The notes below the pieces were generated by a model. The model was given only the letters and a program-made list of their open reading frames with translations, was not told the DNA's origin and did not search any database. Both the position numbers and the translations under genes were made by a program. A stretch of 64,000 nucleotides of DNA from Lonsdalea populi (lineage in GTDB: Bacteria; Pseudomonadota; Gammaproteobacteria; Enterobacterales; Enterobacteriaceae): positions 1,860,001 through 1,924,000 of the forward strand of contig NZ_CP065534.1 in the NCBI RefSeq assembly GCF_015999465.1, in the 5' to 3' direction. Of the stretch, positions 1 to 9,896 are shown piece by piece. Every line of letters begins with the position of its first letter. Position 1 is the stretch's first letter.

Positions 1-114
1 AAGATAAGTTCAAACGGCATGATGCCATCAATAGCAATAAAAAGGTAAGAAAGATAATTATGGCGATGCGCGGCAGCGCCCCGCATCTCATCCTGATTAA
101 TTTTTGTTTTCAGG

Positions 115-150
115 TTGACTTACCTTTGATGTTCCCGTTAACTAGTACGC
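115..150 (+). promoter_or_regulatory. trp operon promoter and TrpR operator
   Basis: A -35 hexamer TTGACT (115-120), a 17-base spacer and a -10 TTAACT (138-143) reproduce the layout of the E. coli trp promoter. The -10 lies inside GTTAACTAGTACGC (137-150), which matches one half of the TrpR operator palindrome well; the left half is poorer. Repressor with bound tryptophan would block polymerase here. The gene upstream of trp in E. coli (rnm/yciV, divergent) would start just left of the window; nothing in bases 1-114 can be assigned to it. Confidence 0.85.
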
Positions 151-179
151 AAGTTCAGTAACGGATTAGAGACAAACCC

Positions 180-233
180 ATGGCGATTCAATCGAAAGAG
201 TACAGTGTAGGTTGGTGGCGTTTCTCCCTCTGA
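180..233 (+). CDS. trpL: trp operon leader peptide
   Basis: A 17-residue ORF reads MAIQSKEYSVGWWRFSL and has the diagnostic tandem Trp codons (residues 12-13) near its end. It is followed by paired RNA segments and a terminator before trpE, as in all enterobacterial trp leaders. Ribosome stalling at the Trp codons when charged tRNA-Trp is scarce would favour the antiterminator. The stop codon lies in the loop of the 1:2 pause hairpin (CGTTTC at 219-224 pairs with GAAACG at 238-243, and CCCTC with GAGGG inside it). The residues around the tandem Trp differ from the E. coli leader, which is normal for this family. Confidence 0.9.
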   Translation: MAIQSKEYSVGWWRFSL

Positions 234-280
234 GGGCGAAACGATCGCGCATAACCATTATTTGGTATGCAGCATCCTTA

Positions 281-304
281 AGCCCGCTTAACGCGGGCTT
301 TTTC
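281..304 (+). terminator. trp attenuator (3:4 terminator hairpin)
   Basis: AGCCCGC (281-287), a 5-base loop and GCGGGCT (293-299) form a perfect 7-bp stem that runs into five T residues (299-303). It lies 24 bases upstream of trpE and 47 bases after the trpL stop, the expected position for the trp attenuator. Confidence 0.92.
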
Positions 305-327
305 ATGGATATAAATGAGTGACCATC

Positions 328-1890
328 ATGCCAAAAACAAAACCAGAAATTGAATTACTGCGCGCCGAGACCGAATACCGGGACAACCCGAGCGCGATTT
401 TTCATCAGCTGTGCGGCGCCAGACCGGCCACGCTATTGCTGGAGTCCGCCGAGGTCAACAGCAAGCTTAATTTGCAGAGTCTGCTGATCGTAGACAGCGC
501 ACTGCGCATCACGGCGATGGGAACGCAGGTTTCCGTTCAAGCACTGACGGCCAACGGCGCATCGCTACTGCCGTTACTGGACGGCGCACTGCCGCCGGAA
601 GTGATTGTGGAAGCGCGGCCGAATAGCCGCGAGCTGACCTTTCCGGTCATAGACCAGATGCAGGATGAGGATGCGCGGCTGCGCTCGTTGTCCGCCTTCG
701 ATGCTTTGCGACAGATGCTTACGCTGGTGACTTGCCCGGGCAATGAACGTGAAGCCATGTTTTTCGGCGGCTTGTTCGCCTATGACCTGGTCGCCGGGTT
801 TGAAACGCTGCCCCCGCTCAATCAACAGCAACGCTGCCCCGATTACTGTTTCTATCTCGCCGAAACGCTGTTGGTTGTCAATCACCAGCGCCAGATGACG
901 CATCTGCAGGCGAGCCTGTTTACGCCGAATGCCGACGAACGTCAGCGCCTGGAGCAACGTCTTGAACAGTTGCAGCACCAGATGACGCAGCCCGCGCCTG
1001 CGCTGCCTAGCCAGTACGTTGAAAGCATGACGCTAAACTGTAATCAGAGCGACGAAGACTTCGGTGATGTCGTCAGACAAATGCAACAGGCCATCCGTCA
1101 GGGCGAAATTTTTCAGGTTGTGCCTTCTCGCTATTTTTCTCTGCCTTGCCCTTCTCCGCTGGCGGCGTATCAGACACTGAAAGAAAATAATCCCAGCCCC
1201 TACATGTTTTATATGCAGGATCAGGACTTCACGCTGTTCGGCGCCTCGCCGGAAAGCGCACTCAAATATGATGCCGCGAGCCGCCAGATTGAAATCTACC
1301 CCATCGCGGGAACCCGCCCGCGCGGCCGCCGCGCTGACGGATCGCTGGATCGGGATCTGGACAGCCGCATCGAGCTGGAAATGCGCACGGACCCTAAAGA
1401 GCTGGCGGAACACCTGATGCTGGTCGATCTGGCGCGCAACGATTTGGCGCGTATCTGCGAACCCGGCAGTCGCCATGTCGCCGATCTCACCAAAGTCGAC
1501 CGCTACTCTTTCGTCATGCACCTGGTGTCCCGCGTGGTCGGTCAGCTACGCGCAGACCTTGACGTCTTGCACGCCTACCGCGCCTGCATGAATATGGGAA
1601 CCCTGAGCGGCGCGCCTAAAGTTCGCGCCATGCAATTGATTGCCGAGAGTGAAAAAACGCGCCGCGGCAGCTACGGCGGCGCCGTCGGTTATTTTACCGC
1701 CAGCGGTGATTTGGATACCTGCATCGTTATTCGCTCTGCCTATGTCGAAGACGGCATCGCCACCATACAGGCGGGCGCCGGCGTCGTGCTGGACTCCGAT
1801 CCTCAGGCCGAAGCCGATGAGACCCGCAATAAGGCTCGCGCCGTTTTGCGTGCTATCGCCAGCGCCCATCACGCCAAGGAGGTGTTCTGA
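328..1890 (+). CDS. trpE: anthranilate synthase component I
   Basis: TrpE converts chorismate to anthranilate using ammonia supplied by TrpG, the first step of tryptophan synthesis. The 520-residue product equals the E. coli length when started at ATG 328; an in-frame GTG at 319 would add three residues and is less likely. The feedback motif LLES, which binds inhibitory tryptophan, is at residues 37-40. The C-terminal chorismate-binding half carries the conserved [10 protein letters not shown] and [12 protein letters not shown] stretches. The stop TGA overlaps the trpG start (TGATG), implying translational coupling that would balance the two subunits. The Shine-Dalgarno match is weak (GAG at 317-319). 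Confidence 0.97.
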   Translation: MPKTKPEIELLRAETEYRDNPSAIFHQLCGARPATLLLESAEVNSKLNLQSLLIVDSALRITAMGTQVSVQALTANGASLLPLLDGALPPEVIVEARPNSRELTFPVIDQMQDEDARLRSLSAFDALRQMLTLVTCPGNEREAMFFGGLFAYDLVAGFETLPPLNQQQRCPDYCFYLAETLLVVNHQRQMTHLQASLFTPNADERQRLEQRLEQLQHQMTQPAPALPSQYVESMTLNCNQSDEDFGDVVRQMQQAIRQGEIFQVVPSRYFSLPCPSPLAAYQTLKENNPSPYMFYMQDQDFTLFGASPESALKYDAASRQIEIYPIAGTRPRGRRADGSLDRDLDSRIELEMRTDPKELAEHLMLVDLARNDLARICEPGSRHVADLTKVDRYSFVMHLVSRVVGQLRADLDVLHAYRACMNMGTLSGAPKVRAMQLIAESEKTRRGSYGGAVGYFTASGDLDTCIVIRSAYVEDGIATIQAGAGVVLDSDPQAEADETRNKARAVLRAIASAHHAKEVF

Positions 1891-2468
1891 TGGCTGATAT
1901 TCTGTTACTCGATAACATCGACTCGTTTACTTATAATCTTGTCGATCAACTGCGTGCCAGCGGTCATCACGTCGTGGTATACCGCAACATCATGTCGGCG
2001 GACGCGATTATTGAACGCCTGAAGGAGATGGAACAGCCGGTGCTGATGCTGTCTCCGGGACCGGGGGCTCCTGCCGATGCCGGATGCATGCCGGAACTGT
2101 TGCAGCGGCTGCAGGGACATTTGCCGATTATCGGCATTTGTCTGGGGCATCAGGCCATCGTCGAGGCCTACGGCGGCCATGTAGGACAAGCCGATGAGAT
2201 CTTGCACGGTAAAGCGTCCAGCATCGAACACGATGGCCTTGCCATGTTCAGCGGATTAAGCAACCCGCTGCCGGTCGCCCGCTATCATTCTCTGGTGGGC
2301 GGCGATATTCCCGCAGCGCTGACCGTCAACGCACACTTCAACAATATGGTGATGGCAGTTCGACACGACCAGGACCGCGTTTGCGGCTTCCAGTTTCATC
2401 CGGAATCCATTCTTACCGCCCAGGGTGCCCGCTTACTGAATCAAACGCTGGAATGGGCTCTGGCATAA
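1890..2468 (+). CDS. trpG: anthranilate synthase component II (glutamine amidotransferase)
   Basis: A class I glutamine amidotransferase of 192 residues that releases ammonia from glutamine for TrpE. The catalytic triad is visible: Cys84 in GICLGHQA, and His170 and Glu172 in FQFHPES. The oxyanion-hole region SPGPG is at 55-59. It is a free-standing gene that ends in TAA 20 bases before trpD. In E. coli the two are one fused gene, so the split is a lineage marker (Serratia, Yersinia and soft-rot enterobacteria also keep them apart). The start overlaps the trpE stop by one base. Confidence 0.96.
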   Translation: MADILLLDNIDSFTYNLVDQLRASGHHVVVYRNIMSADAIIERLKEMEQPVLMLSPGPGAPADAGCMPELLQRLQGHLPIIGICLGHQAIVEAYGGHVGQADEILHGKASSIEHDGLAMFSGLSNPLPVARYHSLVGGDIPAALTVNAHFNNMVMAVRHDQDRVCGFQFHPESILTAQGARLLNQTLEWALA

Positions 2469-2487
2469 ATTGAGCAAGGACACGACC

Positions 2488-3489
2488 ATGCAAACCATAC
2501 TTCAAAAGCTTTACTCTGCAGAAACATTGAGCCGCGAGGAGAGCCAGCAGTTGTTCGCGGCGATCATCCGGAATGAACTGGAGCCCTCACAGCTGGCTGC
2601 CGCACTGATCAGCATCAAAATTCGCGGCGAAACGCCGGATGAAATCGCCGGCGCTGCCAGCGCGCTCTTGCAAGACGCGCAGCCGTTTCCGCGCCCGGAT
2701 TACCTGTTTGCCGATATCGTCGGCACGGGCGCCGACGGCACCAACAGTATCAACATCTCTACGACAAGCGCTTTCGTCGCGGCGAGCTGCGGCGTAAAAG
2801 TGGCCAAGCACGGTAGCCGCAGCGTCACCAGCCGCTCCGGTTCTTCGGACCTGCTGGCCGCCTTCGGCATCAAACTGGATATGTCGGCTGAAGCGTCTCG
2901 TCAGGCATTGGACGAATTGGGCGTCTGCTTCCTGTTTGCGCCGCAGTACCACACGGGATTTCGCCATGCGGCGCCCGTGCGCCAGCAGTTGAAAACCCAT
3001 ACGCTGTTCAACGTGCTTGGCCCCTTGAGCAACCCGGCGCGCCCGCCGTTGGCGCTGATCGGCGTTTACAGTCCCGATCTGGTGAACCCCATGGCGGAAA
3101 CGCTGAAACTGCTCGGCTACCAGCGCGCGGCCGTCGTCCACGGTAGCGGGATGGATGAAGTCGCGATCCACGGACCCACTCAGGTGGCGGAGCTACGCGA
3201 CGGTCACATTGAAACCTATGAATTAACCCACCGGGATTTCGGACTGGAAAGCTACCCAATGTCGGCGCTGATAGGCGGATCGCCGGATGAAAACCGGGAC
3301 ATGCTGGCGCGCCTACTGCAAGGAAATGGGGAGCCGGCGCACAACACCGCCGTTGCCGCCAACGTCGCGCTGCTGTTAAAACTGTTCGGTCAGGAAAACC
3401 TGGCGCAGAATGCGCAGCAGGCATTGGAAGTTATTCACAGTGGTCAGGTTTATCAGCGCGTGAAGGACCTGGCAGCGAGAGGACAGTAA
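2488..3489 (+). CDS. trpD: anthranilate phosphoribosyltransferase
   Basis: TrpD joins anthranilate to PRPP. The 333-residue protein begins at ATG 2488 ([12 protein letters not shown]), which has AAGGAC seven bases upstream. An in-frame TTG at 2470 overlaps no better signal and would only add six residues. The PRPP-binding motif [14 protein letters not shown] and the [15 protein letters not shown] stretch are typical of the family. It is a stand-alone enzyme with no amidotransferase domain attached, and lies three bases before trpC. Confidence 0.96.
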   Translation: MQTILQKLYSAETLSREESQQLFAAIIRNELEPSQLAAALISIKIRGETPDEIAGAASALLQDAQPFPRPDYLFADIVGTGADGTNSINISTTSAFVAASCGVKVAKHGSRSVTSRSGSSDLLAAFGIKLDMSAEASRQALDELGVCFLFAPQYHTGFRHAAPVRQQLKTHTLFNVLGPLSNPARPPLALIGVYSPDLVNPMAETLKLLGYQRAAVVHGSGMDEVAIHGPTQVAELRDGHIETYELTHRDFGLESYPMSALIGGSPDENRDMLARLLQGNGEPAHNTAVAANVALLLKLFGQENLAQNAQQALEVIHSGQVYQRVKDLAARGQ

Positions 3490-3492
3490 ACC

Positions 3493-4881
3493 ATGCAGGA
3501 CACCGTGTTAACCAAAATCGTGCGGGATAAAGCCGTCTGGCTCGAACAACGTCGTCAACAGCAGCCGCTGGCGGATTTCCAGTCACAGATCGTACCGAGC
3601 CAACGCAGCTTTTATCAGGCGCTGAAACAGACTCGACCTGCATTTATTCTGGAGTGCAAAAAAGCCTCGCCCTCGAAAGGGCTGATTCGCGAAGATTTCG
3701 ATCCGGCGGCGATCGCGCAGGTTTATGAAGACTACGCCTCGGCGATTTCCGTCCTGACGGATGAAAAATATTTCCAGGGCAACGTTGAGTTTTTGGCCCG
3801 CGTCAGCGCGGCGGTTCACCAGCCCGTGCTGTGCAAAGACTTTATTATCGCTCCCTATCAGATCTATCTGGCCCGCTACTATCAGGCGGATGCGATTCTG
3901 CTGATGCTTTCCGTGCTGGATGATAGCCAATACAGGCAGTTGGCTGAGGTGGCGCATAGTCTGAAAATGGGCGTTCTTACCGAAGTAAGCAACCCGCAGG
4001 AGTTGGAGCGGGCGATTGCGCTGAAGGCTCAGGTCGTCGGCATCAATAACCGCGACCTGCGTGACCTGTCCATCGATCTCAACCGGACACGCACACTTGC
4101 GCCTCAGCTTCCGCCGGACGTGACCGTCATCAGCGAATCCGGCATCAGCCGCTATGCGCAGATCCAGGCGCTGAGCCGCTATGCCGACGGCTTTCTCATC
4201 GGCAGTTCGCTGATGTCGGAATCCGACCTGACTATGGCGGTTCGCCGGGTCATGCTGGGAGACAATAAAATTTGCGGATTGACGCGCGCGGAAGACGCCG
4301 AAGCCGCTTATCAGGCCGGAACCGTCTACGGCGGTTTGATTTTCGTCGAGTCGTCGCCACGCTGCGTCACGTTGCAGCAAGCTGCTGACGTGATGGCCGG
4401 CGCGCCGCTGCGCTATGTCGGCGTGTTCCGCAACGCGCCGTTAAGCGACATCGCCACCGCCGCCTATGAGCTTCGACTGACGGCAGTACAGCTACATGGC
4501 GACGAAGATGCGGCTTACATCGCGGCATTGCGTCAACAATTGCCTGCGGGCTGTCAAATCTGGCAGGCCGTCAGCGTCGGCGAATCCCTGCCCAACCTTG
4601 AGCGCGCCCATATTGATCGCATCGTATTGGATAACGCCCAAGGCGGCAGCGGCAAGGCATTCAACTGGCAAGTGATGGAAGGCGCGAAGCTCGATAACGT
4701 GCTGCTGGCCGGCGGTATTTCCCCGGATAACGCCGACCGCGCCGCCACGTTCGGGTGCGCGGGACTGGATATGAACTCCGGCGTGGAGTCGCAGCCGGGC
4801 ATCAAGGATGCGCGAAAAATCCAGTCGGTGTTTAGAACGCTACGAATCGCGCAACAAAATCGTACCTCATTGCATAAATAA
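3493..4881 (+). CDS. trpC: bifunctional indole-3-glycerol phosphate synthase / phosphoribosylanthranilate isomerase
   Basis: A two-domain protein of 462 residues catalysing two consecutive steps. Residues 1 to about 255 are the synthase barrel (motifs ILECKKASPSKG, VLCKDFI, GINNRDLRDL, ISESGI). Residues from about 256 to 452 are the isomerase barrel (KICGLTR, VGVFRN, LHGDED, LAGGISPDNA). The TrpC-TrpF fusion is usual in Enterobacterales. It starts three bases after the trpD stop with GAGAGGACAG as ribosome site, and is followed by trpB after 12 bases. The last ten residues are polar and extend slightly past the isomerase fold. Confidence 0.97.
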   Translation: MQDTVLTKIVRDKAVWLEQRRQQQPLADFQSQIVPSQRSFYQALKQTRPAFILECKKASPSKGLIREDFDPAAIAQVYEDYASAISVLTDEKYFQGNVEFLARVSAAVHQPVLCKDFIIAPYQIYLARYYQADAILLMLSVLDDSQYRQLAEVAHSLKMGVLTEVSNPQELERAIALKAQVVGINNRDLRDLSIDLNRTRTLAPQLPPDVTVISESGISRYAQIQALSRYADGFLIGSSLMSESDLTMAVRRVMLGDNKICGLTRAEDAEAAYQAGTVYGGLIFVESSPRCVTLQQAADVMAGAPLRYVGVFRNAPLSDIATAAYELRLTAVQLHGDEDAAYIAALRQQLPAGCQIWQAVSVGESLPNLERAHIDRIVLDNAQGGSGKAFNWQVMEGAKLDNVLLAGGISPDNADRAATFGCAGLDMNSGVESQPGIKDARKIQSVFRTLRIAQQNRTSLHK

Positions 4882-4893
4882 GACAGGCTGAAT

Positions 4894-6084
4894 ATGACAT
4901 TACTTAATCCTTACTTCGGCGAGTTCGGCGGGCAATACGTTCCTCAGATTTTGGTCCCCGCCCTGCGTCAGCTTGAAGAAGCGTTCGTCAGCGCACAGCG
5001 CGATCCTGAGTTCCAGGCGGAATTCATTGACTTACTACAGAACTATGCAGGGCGGCCCACAGCGCTGACCCTGTGTAAAAATCTTACGGCAGGCACCCGC
5101 ACTAAACTGTATCTGAAGCGCGAAGATCTGCTGCATGGCGGCGCGCACAAAACCAATCAGGTGCTGGGACAGGCGCTGCTGGCCAAGCGGATGGGCAAAA
5201 CGGAAATCATCGCGGAAACCGGCGCCGGTCAACATGGCGTAGCGACGGCGCTGGCCTGCGCCCTGCTGGGCCTGAAATGCCGCGTGTACATGGGCAGCAA
5301 GGACGTCGAACGTCAATCTCCCAACGTGTTCCGCATGCGGCTGATGGGCGCGGAAGTGATCCCGGTACACAGCGGCTCTGCCACCCTGAAAGATGCCTGT
5401 AACGAAGCGATGCGCGACTGGTCTGGCCATTACGACAAGGCGCATTATCTGCTGGGCACCGCGGCAGGTCCGCATCCCTTCCCGACCATCGTGCGTGAGT
5501 TTCAGCGGATGATCGGTGAGGAAACCAAAGCACAGATGCTAGAACGTGAAGGTCGTCTGCCGGATATGGTGCTGGCCTGCGTGGGTGGCGGCTCTAATGC
5601 TATCGGTATGTTCGCCGACTTTATCGACGAGCCGTCCGTTAAACTTGTCGGCATTGAGCCTGCGGGACATGGCATTGAGAGCGGGGAGCACGGCGCGCCG
5701 CTAAAACATGGACGCACCGGGATTTACTTCGGCATGAAATCTCCGATGATGCAGACGGCGGACGGTCAGATTGAAGAGTCTTACTCTATCTCCGCCGGGC
5801 TGGACTTCCCGTCCGTCGGGCCTCAACATGCCTACCTTAACAGCATTGGCCGCGCCGACTATGTGTCGATTACCGATGATGAAGCGCTGGACGCGTTTAA
5901 AGCGCTGTCCCGCCATGAGGGCATCATTCCTGCGCTGGAGTCTTCCCACGCGCTGGCTCATGCGCTGAAAATCATGCAGTCCGACCCCGAAAAAGAACAG
6001 CTTCTGGTCGTCAACGTGTCGGGCCGCGGCGACAAAGACATTTTCACAGTGCACGACATTTTGAAAACACGGGGAGAGGTGTAA
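4894..6084 (+). CDS. trpB: tryptophan synthase beta chain
   Basis: A PLP enzyme that condenses indole with serine to give tryptophan, working as an alpha2-beta2 complex with TrpA. The 396-residue protein matches the family length. The PLP lysine is Lys86 in HGGAHKTNQ, and the phosphate-binding loop is [10 protein letters not shown]. The [10 protein letters not shown] motif is also present. The stop TAA overlaps the trpA start by one base (TAATG), as expected for stoichiometric subunits. Confidence 0.98.
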   Translation: MTLLNPYFGEFGGQYVPQILVPALRQLEEAFVSAQRDPEFQAEFIDLLQNYAGRPTALTLCKNLTAGTRTKLYLKREDLLHGGAHKTNQVLGQALLAKRMGKTEIIAETGAGQHGVATALACALLGLKCRVYMGSKDVERQSPNVFRMRLMGAEVIPVHSGSATLKDACNEAMRDWSGHYDKAHYLLGTAAGPHPFPTIVREFQRMIGEETKAQMLEREGRLPDMVLACVGGGSNAIGMFADFIDEPSVKLVGIEPAGHGIESGEHGAPLKHGRTGIYFGMKSPMMQTADGQIEESYSISAGLDFPSVGPQHAYLNSIGRADYVSITDDEALDAFKALSRHEGIIPALESSHALAHALKIMQSDPEKEQLLVVNVSGRGDKDIFTVHDILKTRGEV

Positions 6085-6896
6085 TGGAACGTTATCACGC
6101 ACTATTTGGATGTCTGGCAGAGAAAAAAGAAGGCGCATTCGTCCCCTTCATTACGCTGGGCGATCCTTCCCCTGAGATGTCTCTGCGCATCATCGATACG
6201 CTGGTAGAATCGGGCGCTGATGCGCTGGAACTGGGGATCCCGTTTTCCGACCCGCTGGCTGACGGGCCAACCATTCAGGGTGCCAATCTGCGCGCGTTAA
6301 AAGCGGGCGTCACACCGGACCACTGTTTCGACATTCTGGCGGCGGTGAGACAGAAGTATCCGCAGTTGCCCATCGGACTGCTGATATACGCGAATCTGGT
6401 GTTCAATAACGGCATCGATGCCTTCTACGCGCGCTGCGCGCAGGTTGGCGTGGACTCCGTACTGGTGGCGGATGTGCCGCTGGAAGAGTCGACGCCATTT
6501 CGCACCGCAGCGATGCGTCACGACGTCGCGCCGATCTTCATCTGTCCGCCCAATGCGGATGACGATCTGTTGCGCGCCATCGCTTCTTTCGGCCGCGGCT
6601 ACACCTATCTGCTTTCGCGCGCCGGCGTAACCGGTTCGGAAAACCGTGCCGAGCTCCCCCTAAATCATCTCATCGATAAATTAACCGAGTACCACGCGGC
6701 TCCGCCGCTGCAGGGATTTGGCATCTCTGAACCTTCGCAGGTCGAGCAGTCGTTGAAAGCCGGGGCCGCCGGGGCGATTTCCGGTTCCGCTATCGTGAAA
6801 ATCATTGAGCAATATCAGCAGCAGCCGGAAGACATGTTGAAACAGCTGGGCGAGTTCGTCAGCCGTATGAAAGCGGCGACACGCCAGCCGCGTTAA
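6084..6896 (+). CDS. trpA: tryptophan synthase alpha chain
   Basis: A 270-residue TIM barrel that cleaves indole-3-glycerol phosphate and channels indole to TrpB. The catalytic Glu49 ([11 protein letters not shown]) and Asp60 ([10 protein letters not shown]) are both present, as are the phosphate loop [10 protein letters not shown] and GAISGSAIV. It is the last gene of the operon. It ends in a short palindrome AAGCGATATCGCTT over the stop codon, with no U-tract after it. Confidence 0.98.
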   Translation: MERYHALFGCLAEKKEGAFVPFITLGDPSPEMSLRIIDTLVESGADALELGIPFSDPLADGPTIQGANLRALKAGVTPDHCFDILAAVRQKYPQLPIGLLIYANLVFNNGIDAFYARCAQVGVDSVLVADVPLEESTPFRTAAMRHDVAPIFICPPNADDDLLRAIASFGRGYTYLLSRAGVTGSENRAELPLNHLIDKLTEYHAAPPLQGFGISEPSQVEQSLKAGAAGAISGSAIVKIIEQYQQQPEDMLKQLGEFVSRMKAATRQPR

Positions 6897-7385
6897 GCGA
6901 TATCGCTTCCCTCTCGTCGGGCAACGCTGACCACATGGCGACGTTCATCACGTCGCCCTGACGTTATTCACGCAGCCGCGGTCATTTCCAGCCTCTCTCC
7001 GCTCGCACCCAATGAGTCCATCGTTCCCCGCTTGATTAGCCGACTGCGCGATTTCCCGTGCGGGAACCGATTCATAGTCTGTTGCCTTAATGCCAATGTC
7101 GCGCGACCGTCACAGGCCTAATCGTCACGCCTCCCTGCGGGGCTCTGATTCATCTCGTTGACCGGCATGGGATTACACAGAATGCCGCCCGTTTTTCGTT
7201 TCGATGCCCGGCTGATAATGTCAATGCTGCGCGCCCCCCATCAATCAAGCACCGATTTAACGGCGAACATCATAAAGACACAGAACGTGCTTCGCACAAA
7301 AATCCCTCTGCCCAATTCCCCGATTCTGAAGTAAATTTTGATTCCTAACCCAAATTTGAGCGGTCAAAGGCCGTAGGGATATTCG
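6897..7385. other. gene-free gap after the trp operon, with two hairpins
   Basis: 489 bases without a credible ORF. GGCGACGT (6937-6944), a 5-base loop and ACGTCGCC (6950-6957) form a perfect 8-bp stem, but no T-run follows, so it is not a standard intrinsic terminator; it could protect the trp mRNA 3' end or act with Rho. A second hairpin TTCCCG-TG-CGGGAA lies at 7053-7066. In E. coli, yciG/yciF/yciE and ompW occupy this interval; nothing of them can be recognised here. Confidence 0.6.
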
Positions 7386-7760
7386 ATGGCAGAAAGTGTG
7401 AATCCGTGTATACGGTGCGGCGCCTGCTGCGGTTATTTTCGTGTATCGTTCTATTGGGCCGAAGGCAACGATGCCGCGGGTCCGGTTCCGGTCGAACTGT
7501 CTGAGCCGTTAACCCCGTTTTTGCGCTGTATGCAGGGCACCAACAGCAAAACCCCGCGCTGTGCTGCATTAGACGGTACTATCGGCGAGTCCGTCAGCTG
7601 TCGCATCTATGCCAGCCGCCCCTCGCCCTGTCGTGAGTTCACCGCGTCCGGAGAAAACCAGCGTCCGAACGACGCCTGCGACCGGGCGAGAGCGCATTAC
7701 GGCATGCCGCCGCTGACACTCAGCGATCTGATCCCGCCAGCAGAAGAAAGTCTGGAATAA
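7386..7760 (+). CDS. YkgJ-family Cys-cluster protein (putative metal chelating)
   Basis: A 124-residue soluble protein with the CxxCxxCC signature at its N-terminus (CIRCGACC, residues 8-15) and further cysteines in RCAAL, SCRIY and SPCREF followed by DACDRAR. This pattern defines the YkgJ/UPF0153 zinc- or iron-chelating family, whose biological role is unknown. The start ATG is preceded by TAGGGAT. It stands alone between trp and yciC with gaps on both sides, so context gives no function. The second family member in this window is ycgN. Confidence 0.8.
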   Translation: MAESVNPCIRCGACCGYFRVSFYWAEGNDAAGPVPVELSEPLTPFLRCMQGTNSKTPRCAALDGTIGESVSCRIYASRPSPCREFTASGENQRPNDACDRARAHYGMPPLTLSDLIPPAEESLE

Positions 7761-7872
7761 AAAGAATTAGATAGTTGAGGTCACTGCCGGGGTGCCACTG
7801 TCTTGCCGAACCGGTTACAATTAGCGATTAACGACTGAGTTTTACCGCTAACCTTTTTGCCAAGGAGTTGTC

Positions 7873-8625
7873 ATGCCTATCACGGCCAGTGCTTTGTACC
7901 GTGACACAATGAATTTCACGCGTAACCAATTCGTCAGCATCCTCCTGCTGTCGCTGCTGGCATCGCTTATTACCGTTGTTTTGGGGCATTTGTTTACTCC
8001 GGGAAGTGAACAACTGCAAATACTCAACGATTCTAATATTGGCCTCTCCGCGGGCGAACAGCTGGGTCTTAGCGATCTCATTCAGCAAATGTCTCCCGAG
8101 CAGCAAATGGTATTGTTGAAAGCGTCCGCAGCGGGCACCTTTGCCTCACTGGTGGGCAATACGCTGCTCGTTGGCGGCTTACTGCTGCTGATTCAGATGG
8201 TATCTGCCGGCACGCCCACCAGCGCATTGCGGGCTATTGGCGCCTCTCTGCCGATTTTGCCTCGCCTTTTACTGCTGATCCTTATCTGCACGTTGCTGAT
8301 TCAATTGGGCATGCTGTTTCTCATTGTGCCGGGCGTTTTGTTGGCCATTGCCCTCAGTCTATCGCCGGTGATCAGCGGGACGGAAAAGCACGGTATTTGG
8401 GCTTCAATGCGACACAGCAGCAAACTGGTCTTCGCCAATTTTCGCATCACCGCGCCAGCCGTGCTGCTGTGGCTGGTCGCTAAAGTGGTATTGCTGCTGT
8501 TGGTCGCGCGTCTACCGTTGGCGGCGCCTACCGTGATGGCTATCGTCATTAACGGCCTGAGCAATTTCATCTCAGCGCTGCTGCTCATCTATCTGTTCCG
8601 TCTCTATATGCTGCTGCGTAACTGA
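7873..8625 (+). CDS. yciC: YciC family inner-membrane protein (UPF0259)
   Basis: A 250-residue integral membrane protein, close in length to E. coli YciC (about 247). It has about six hydrophobic segments (around residues 19-39, 85-110, 125-165, 190-210 and 220-245) and the start [15 protein letters not shown] characteristic of the family. An AAGGAG ribosome site lies 8 bases upstream of ATG 7873. It precedes yciB and yciA in the same order as E. coli. Function is unknown. Confidence 0.92.
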   Translation: MPITASALYRDTMNFTRNQFVSILLLSLLASLITVVLGHLFTPGSEQLQILNDSNIGLSAGEQLGLSDLIQQMSPEQQMVLLKASAAGTFASLVGNTLLVGGLLLLIQMVSAGTPTSALRAIGASLPILPRLLLLILICTLLIQLGMLFLIVPGVLLAIALSLSPVISGTEKHGIWASMRHSSKLVFANFRITAPAVLLWLVAKVVLLLLVARLPLAAPTVMAIVINGLSNFISALLLIYLFRLYMLLRN

Positions 8626-8788
8626 GACCGGCCCGTCCTCCCGGCCTCTTACCTCTGGGTACGATTGTAATTTTCTGCAAATTATTACGATCTGACAGAC
8701 GTATTCACACCGGGAGCGGCGATAATGCGCATTGAGCGCCAGCCTCTGGCTGGTTTTCATCGATGCCCCTTAAGTATGGAATCCCTTG

Positions 8789-9361
8789 ATGAAGCAACTT
8801 CTTGATTTTCTTCCCCTGGTGGTATTTTTCGTTTTTTATAAGCTGTACGACATTTATGTCGCCTCCGGTGCGCTGATAGCTTCAACCGCGCTTGCTCTGG
8901 TGATCAGTTGGTTCATCTATCGCAAAATCGAAAAAATGATGTGGGTTACGTTTGCGATGGTGACGGTATTCGGAACGCTAACGCTGGTCTTTCATAATGA
9001 TGAGTTCATCAAATGGAAGGTTACGGTGATTTACACCCTATTCGCATTAATCCTGCTGGTCAGTCAGTTCGTCATGAAAAAAAACGTGATTCAGCAAATG
9101 CTGGGAAAAGAGATCACGCTGCCCCATCAGGTGTGGGCGCGAATCAATGTCGCCTGGGCGGCCTTTTTCTTCCTCTGCGGACTGGCGAATGTGTATGTCG
9201 CCTTCAGACTGCCGCAAAGCACCTGGGTAAACTTCAAAGTTTTTGGATTGACCGGTGCTACATTGGTATTTACTTTACTCTGTGGGGTCTACCTCTACCG
9301 CCATTTACCCGCTGACAAAAACGCGGCGGAAGAGAACAGCGAGAACGACCACCATCCTTAA
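8789..9361 (+). CDS. yciB: inner-membrane septation/cell-envelope protein YciB
   Basis: A 190-residue protein with five predicted membrane spans and the family start [14 protein letters not shown]. Start ATG 8789 is preferred over TTG 8786 because it aligns with E. coli YciB. The conserved block [15 protein letters not shown] is present. The family (IspA/IspZ) is linked to septation in Shigella and to envelope synthesis complexes in E. coli. The polar tail is about ten residues longer than in E. coli. Confidence 0.94.
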   Translation: MKQLLDFLPLVVFFVFYKLYDIYVASGALIASTALALVISWFIYRKIEKMMWVTFAMVTVFGTLTLVFHNDEFIKWKVTVIYTLFALILLVSQFVMKKNVIQQMLGKEITLPHQVWARINVAWAAFFFLCGLANVYVAFRLPQSTWVNFKVFGLTGATLVFTLLCGVYLYRHLPADKNAAEENSENDHHP

Positions 9362-9403
9362 ATTTTAACAACACCTTAATCTGGATGATGTATTGAACCC
9401 TTT

Positions 9404-9829
9404 ATGAGCGACCAAGACTTTCTACCCCACGGGGAGCTGGTATTACGCACTCTGGCGATGCCTGCCGACACCAACGCCAACGGCGATATTTTCGGCGGCT
9501 GGATCATGTCGCAGATGGATATCGGCGGCGCCATTCTGGCCAAAGAGATCGCGCACGGACGCGTGGTGACCGTGCGTGTTGACGGCATGACCTTTTTAAA
9601 ACCGCTGGCGGTGGGCGATGTGGTTTGCTGCTATGCACACTGTCTGAAGACCGGCCGAAGCTCCATCAATATCAACGTCGAAGTCTGGGTGAAGAAAGTG
9701 TCTTCCGAGCCCATCGGACAACGTTACCGCGCCACGGAAGCGTCATTTACCTATGTTGCGGTGGATGAAGCGGGAAAATCACGGGAACTGCCCGAGGGAA
9801 AAAGACACTTTATAGCAGGAAACCTTTAG
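9404..9829 (+). CDS. yciA: acyl-CoA thioesterase YciA
   Basis: A hot-dog-fold thioesterase of 141 residues that hydrolyses a broad range of acyl-CoAs to free CoA and acid. The motif TNANGDIFGGWIMSQMD holds the catalytic Asp/Asn region, and the central hydrophobic helix follows. The C-terminus is about nine residues longer than E. coli YciA. It lies 42 bases after yciB, probably in one transcript ending at the terminator directly downstream. Confidence 0.95.
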   Translation: MSDQDFLPHGELVLRTLAMPADTNANGDIFGGWIMSQMDIGGAILAKEIAHGRVVTVRVDGMTFLKPLAVGDVVCCYAHCLKTGRSSININVEVWVKKVSSEPIGQRYRATEASFTYVAVDEAGKSRELPEGKRHFIAGNL

Positions 9830-9836
9830 TTAGACA

Positions 9837-9861
9837 CGGGCACCCTCAGGTGCCCGTTTTT
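9837..9861 (+). terminator. intrinsic terminator after yciA
   Basis: CGGGCACC (9837-9844), a CTCA loop and GGTGCCCG (9849-9856) form an 8-bp stem followed by five T residues. It lies 7 bases after the yciA stop, between yciA and the convergent tonB. The opposite strand has no T-run, so it acts only on the plus strand. Confidence 0.93.
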
Positions 9862-9896
9862 CAGTAAACCTCACAACGTACAAATACGTTTCAGCA

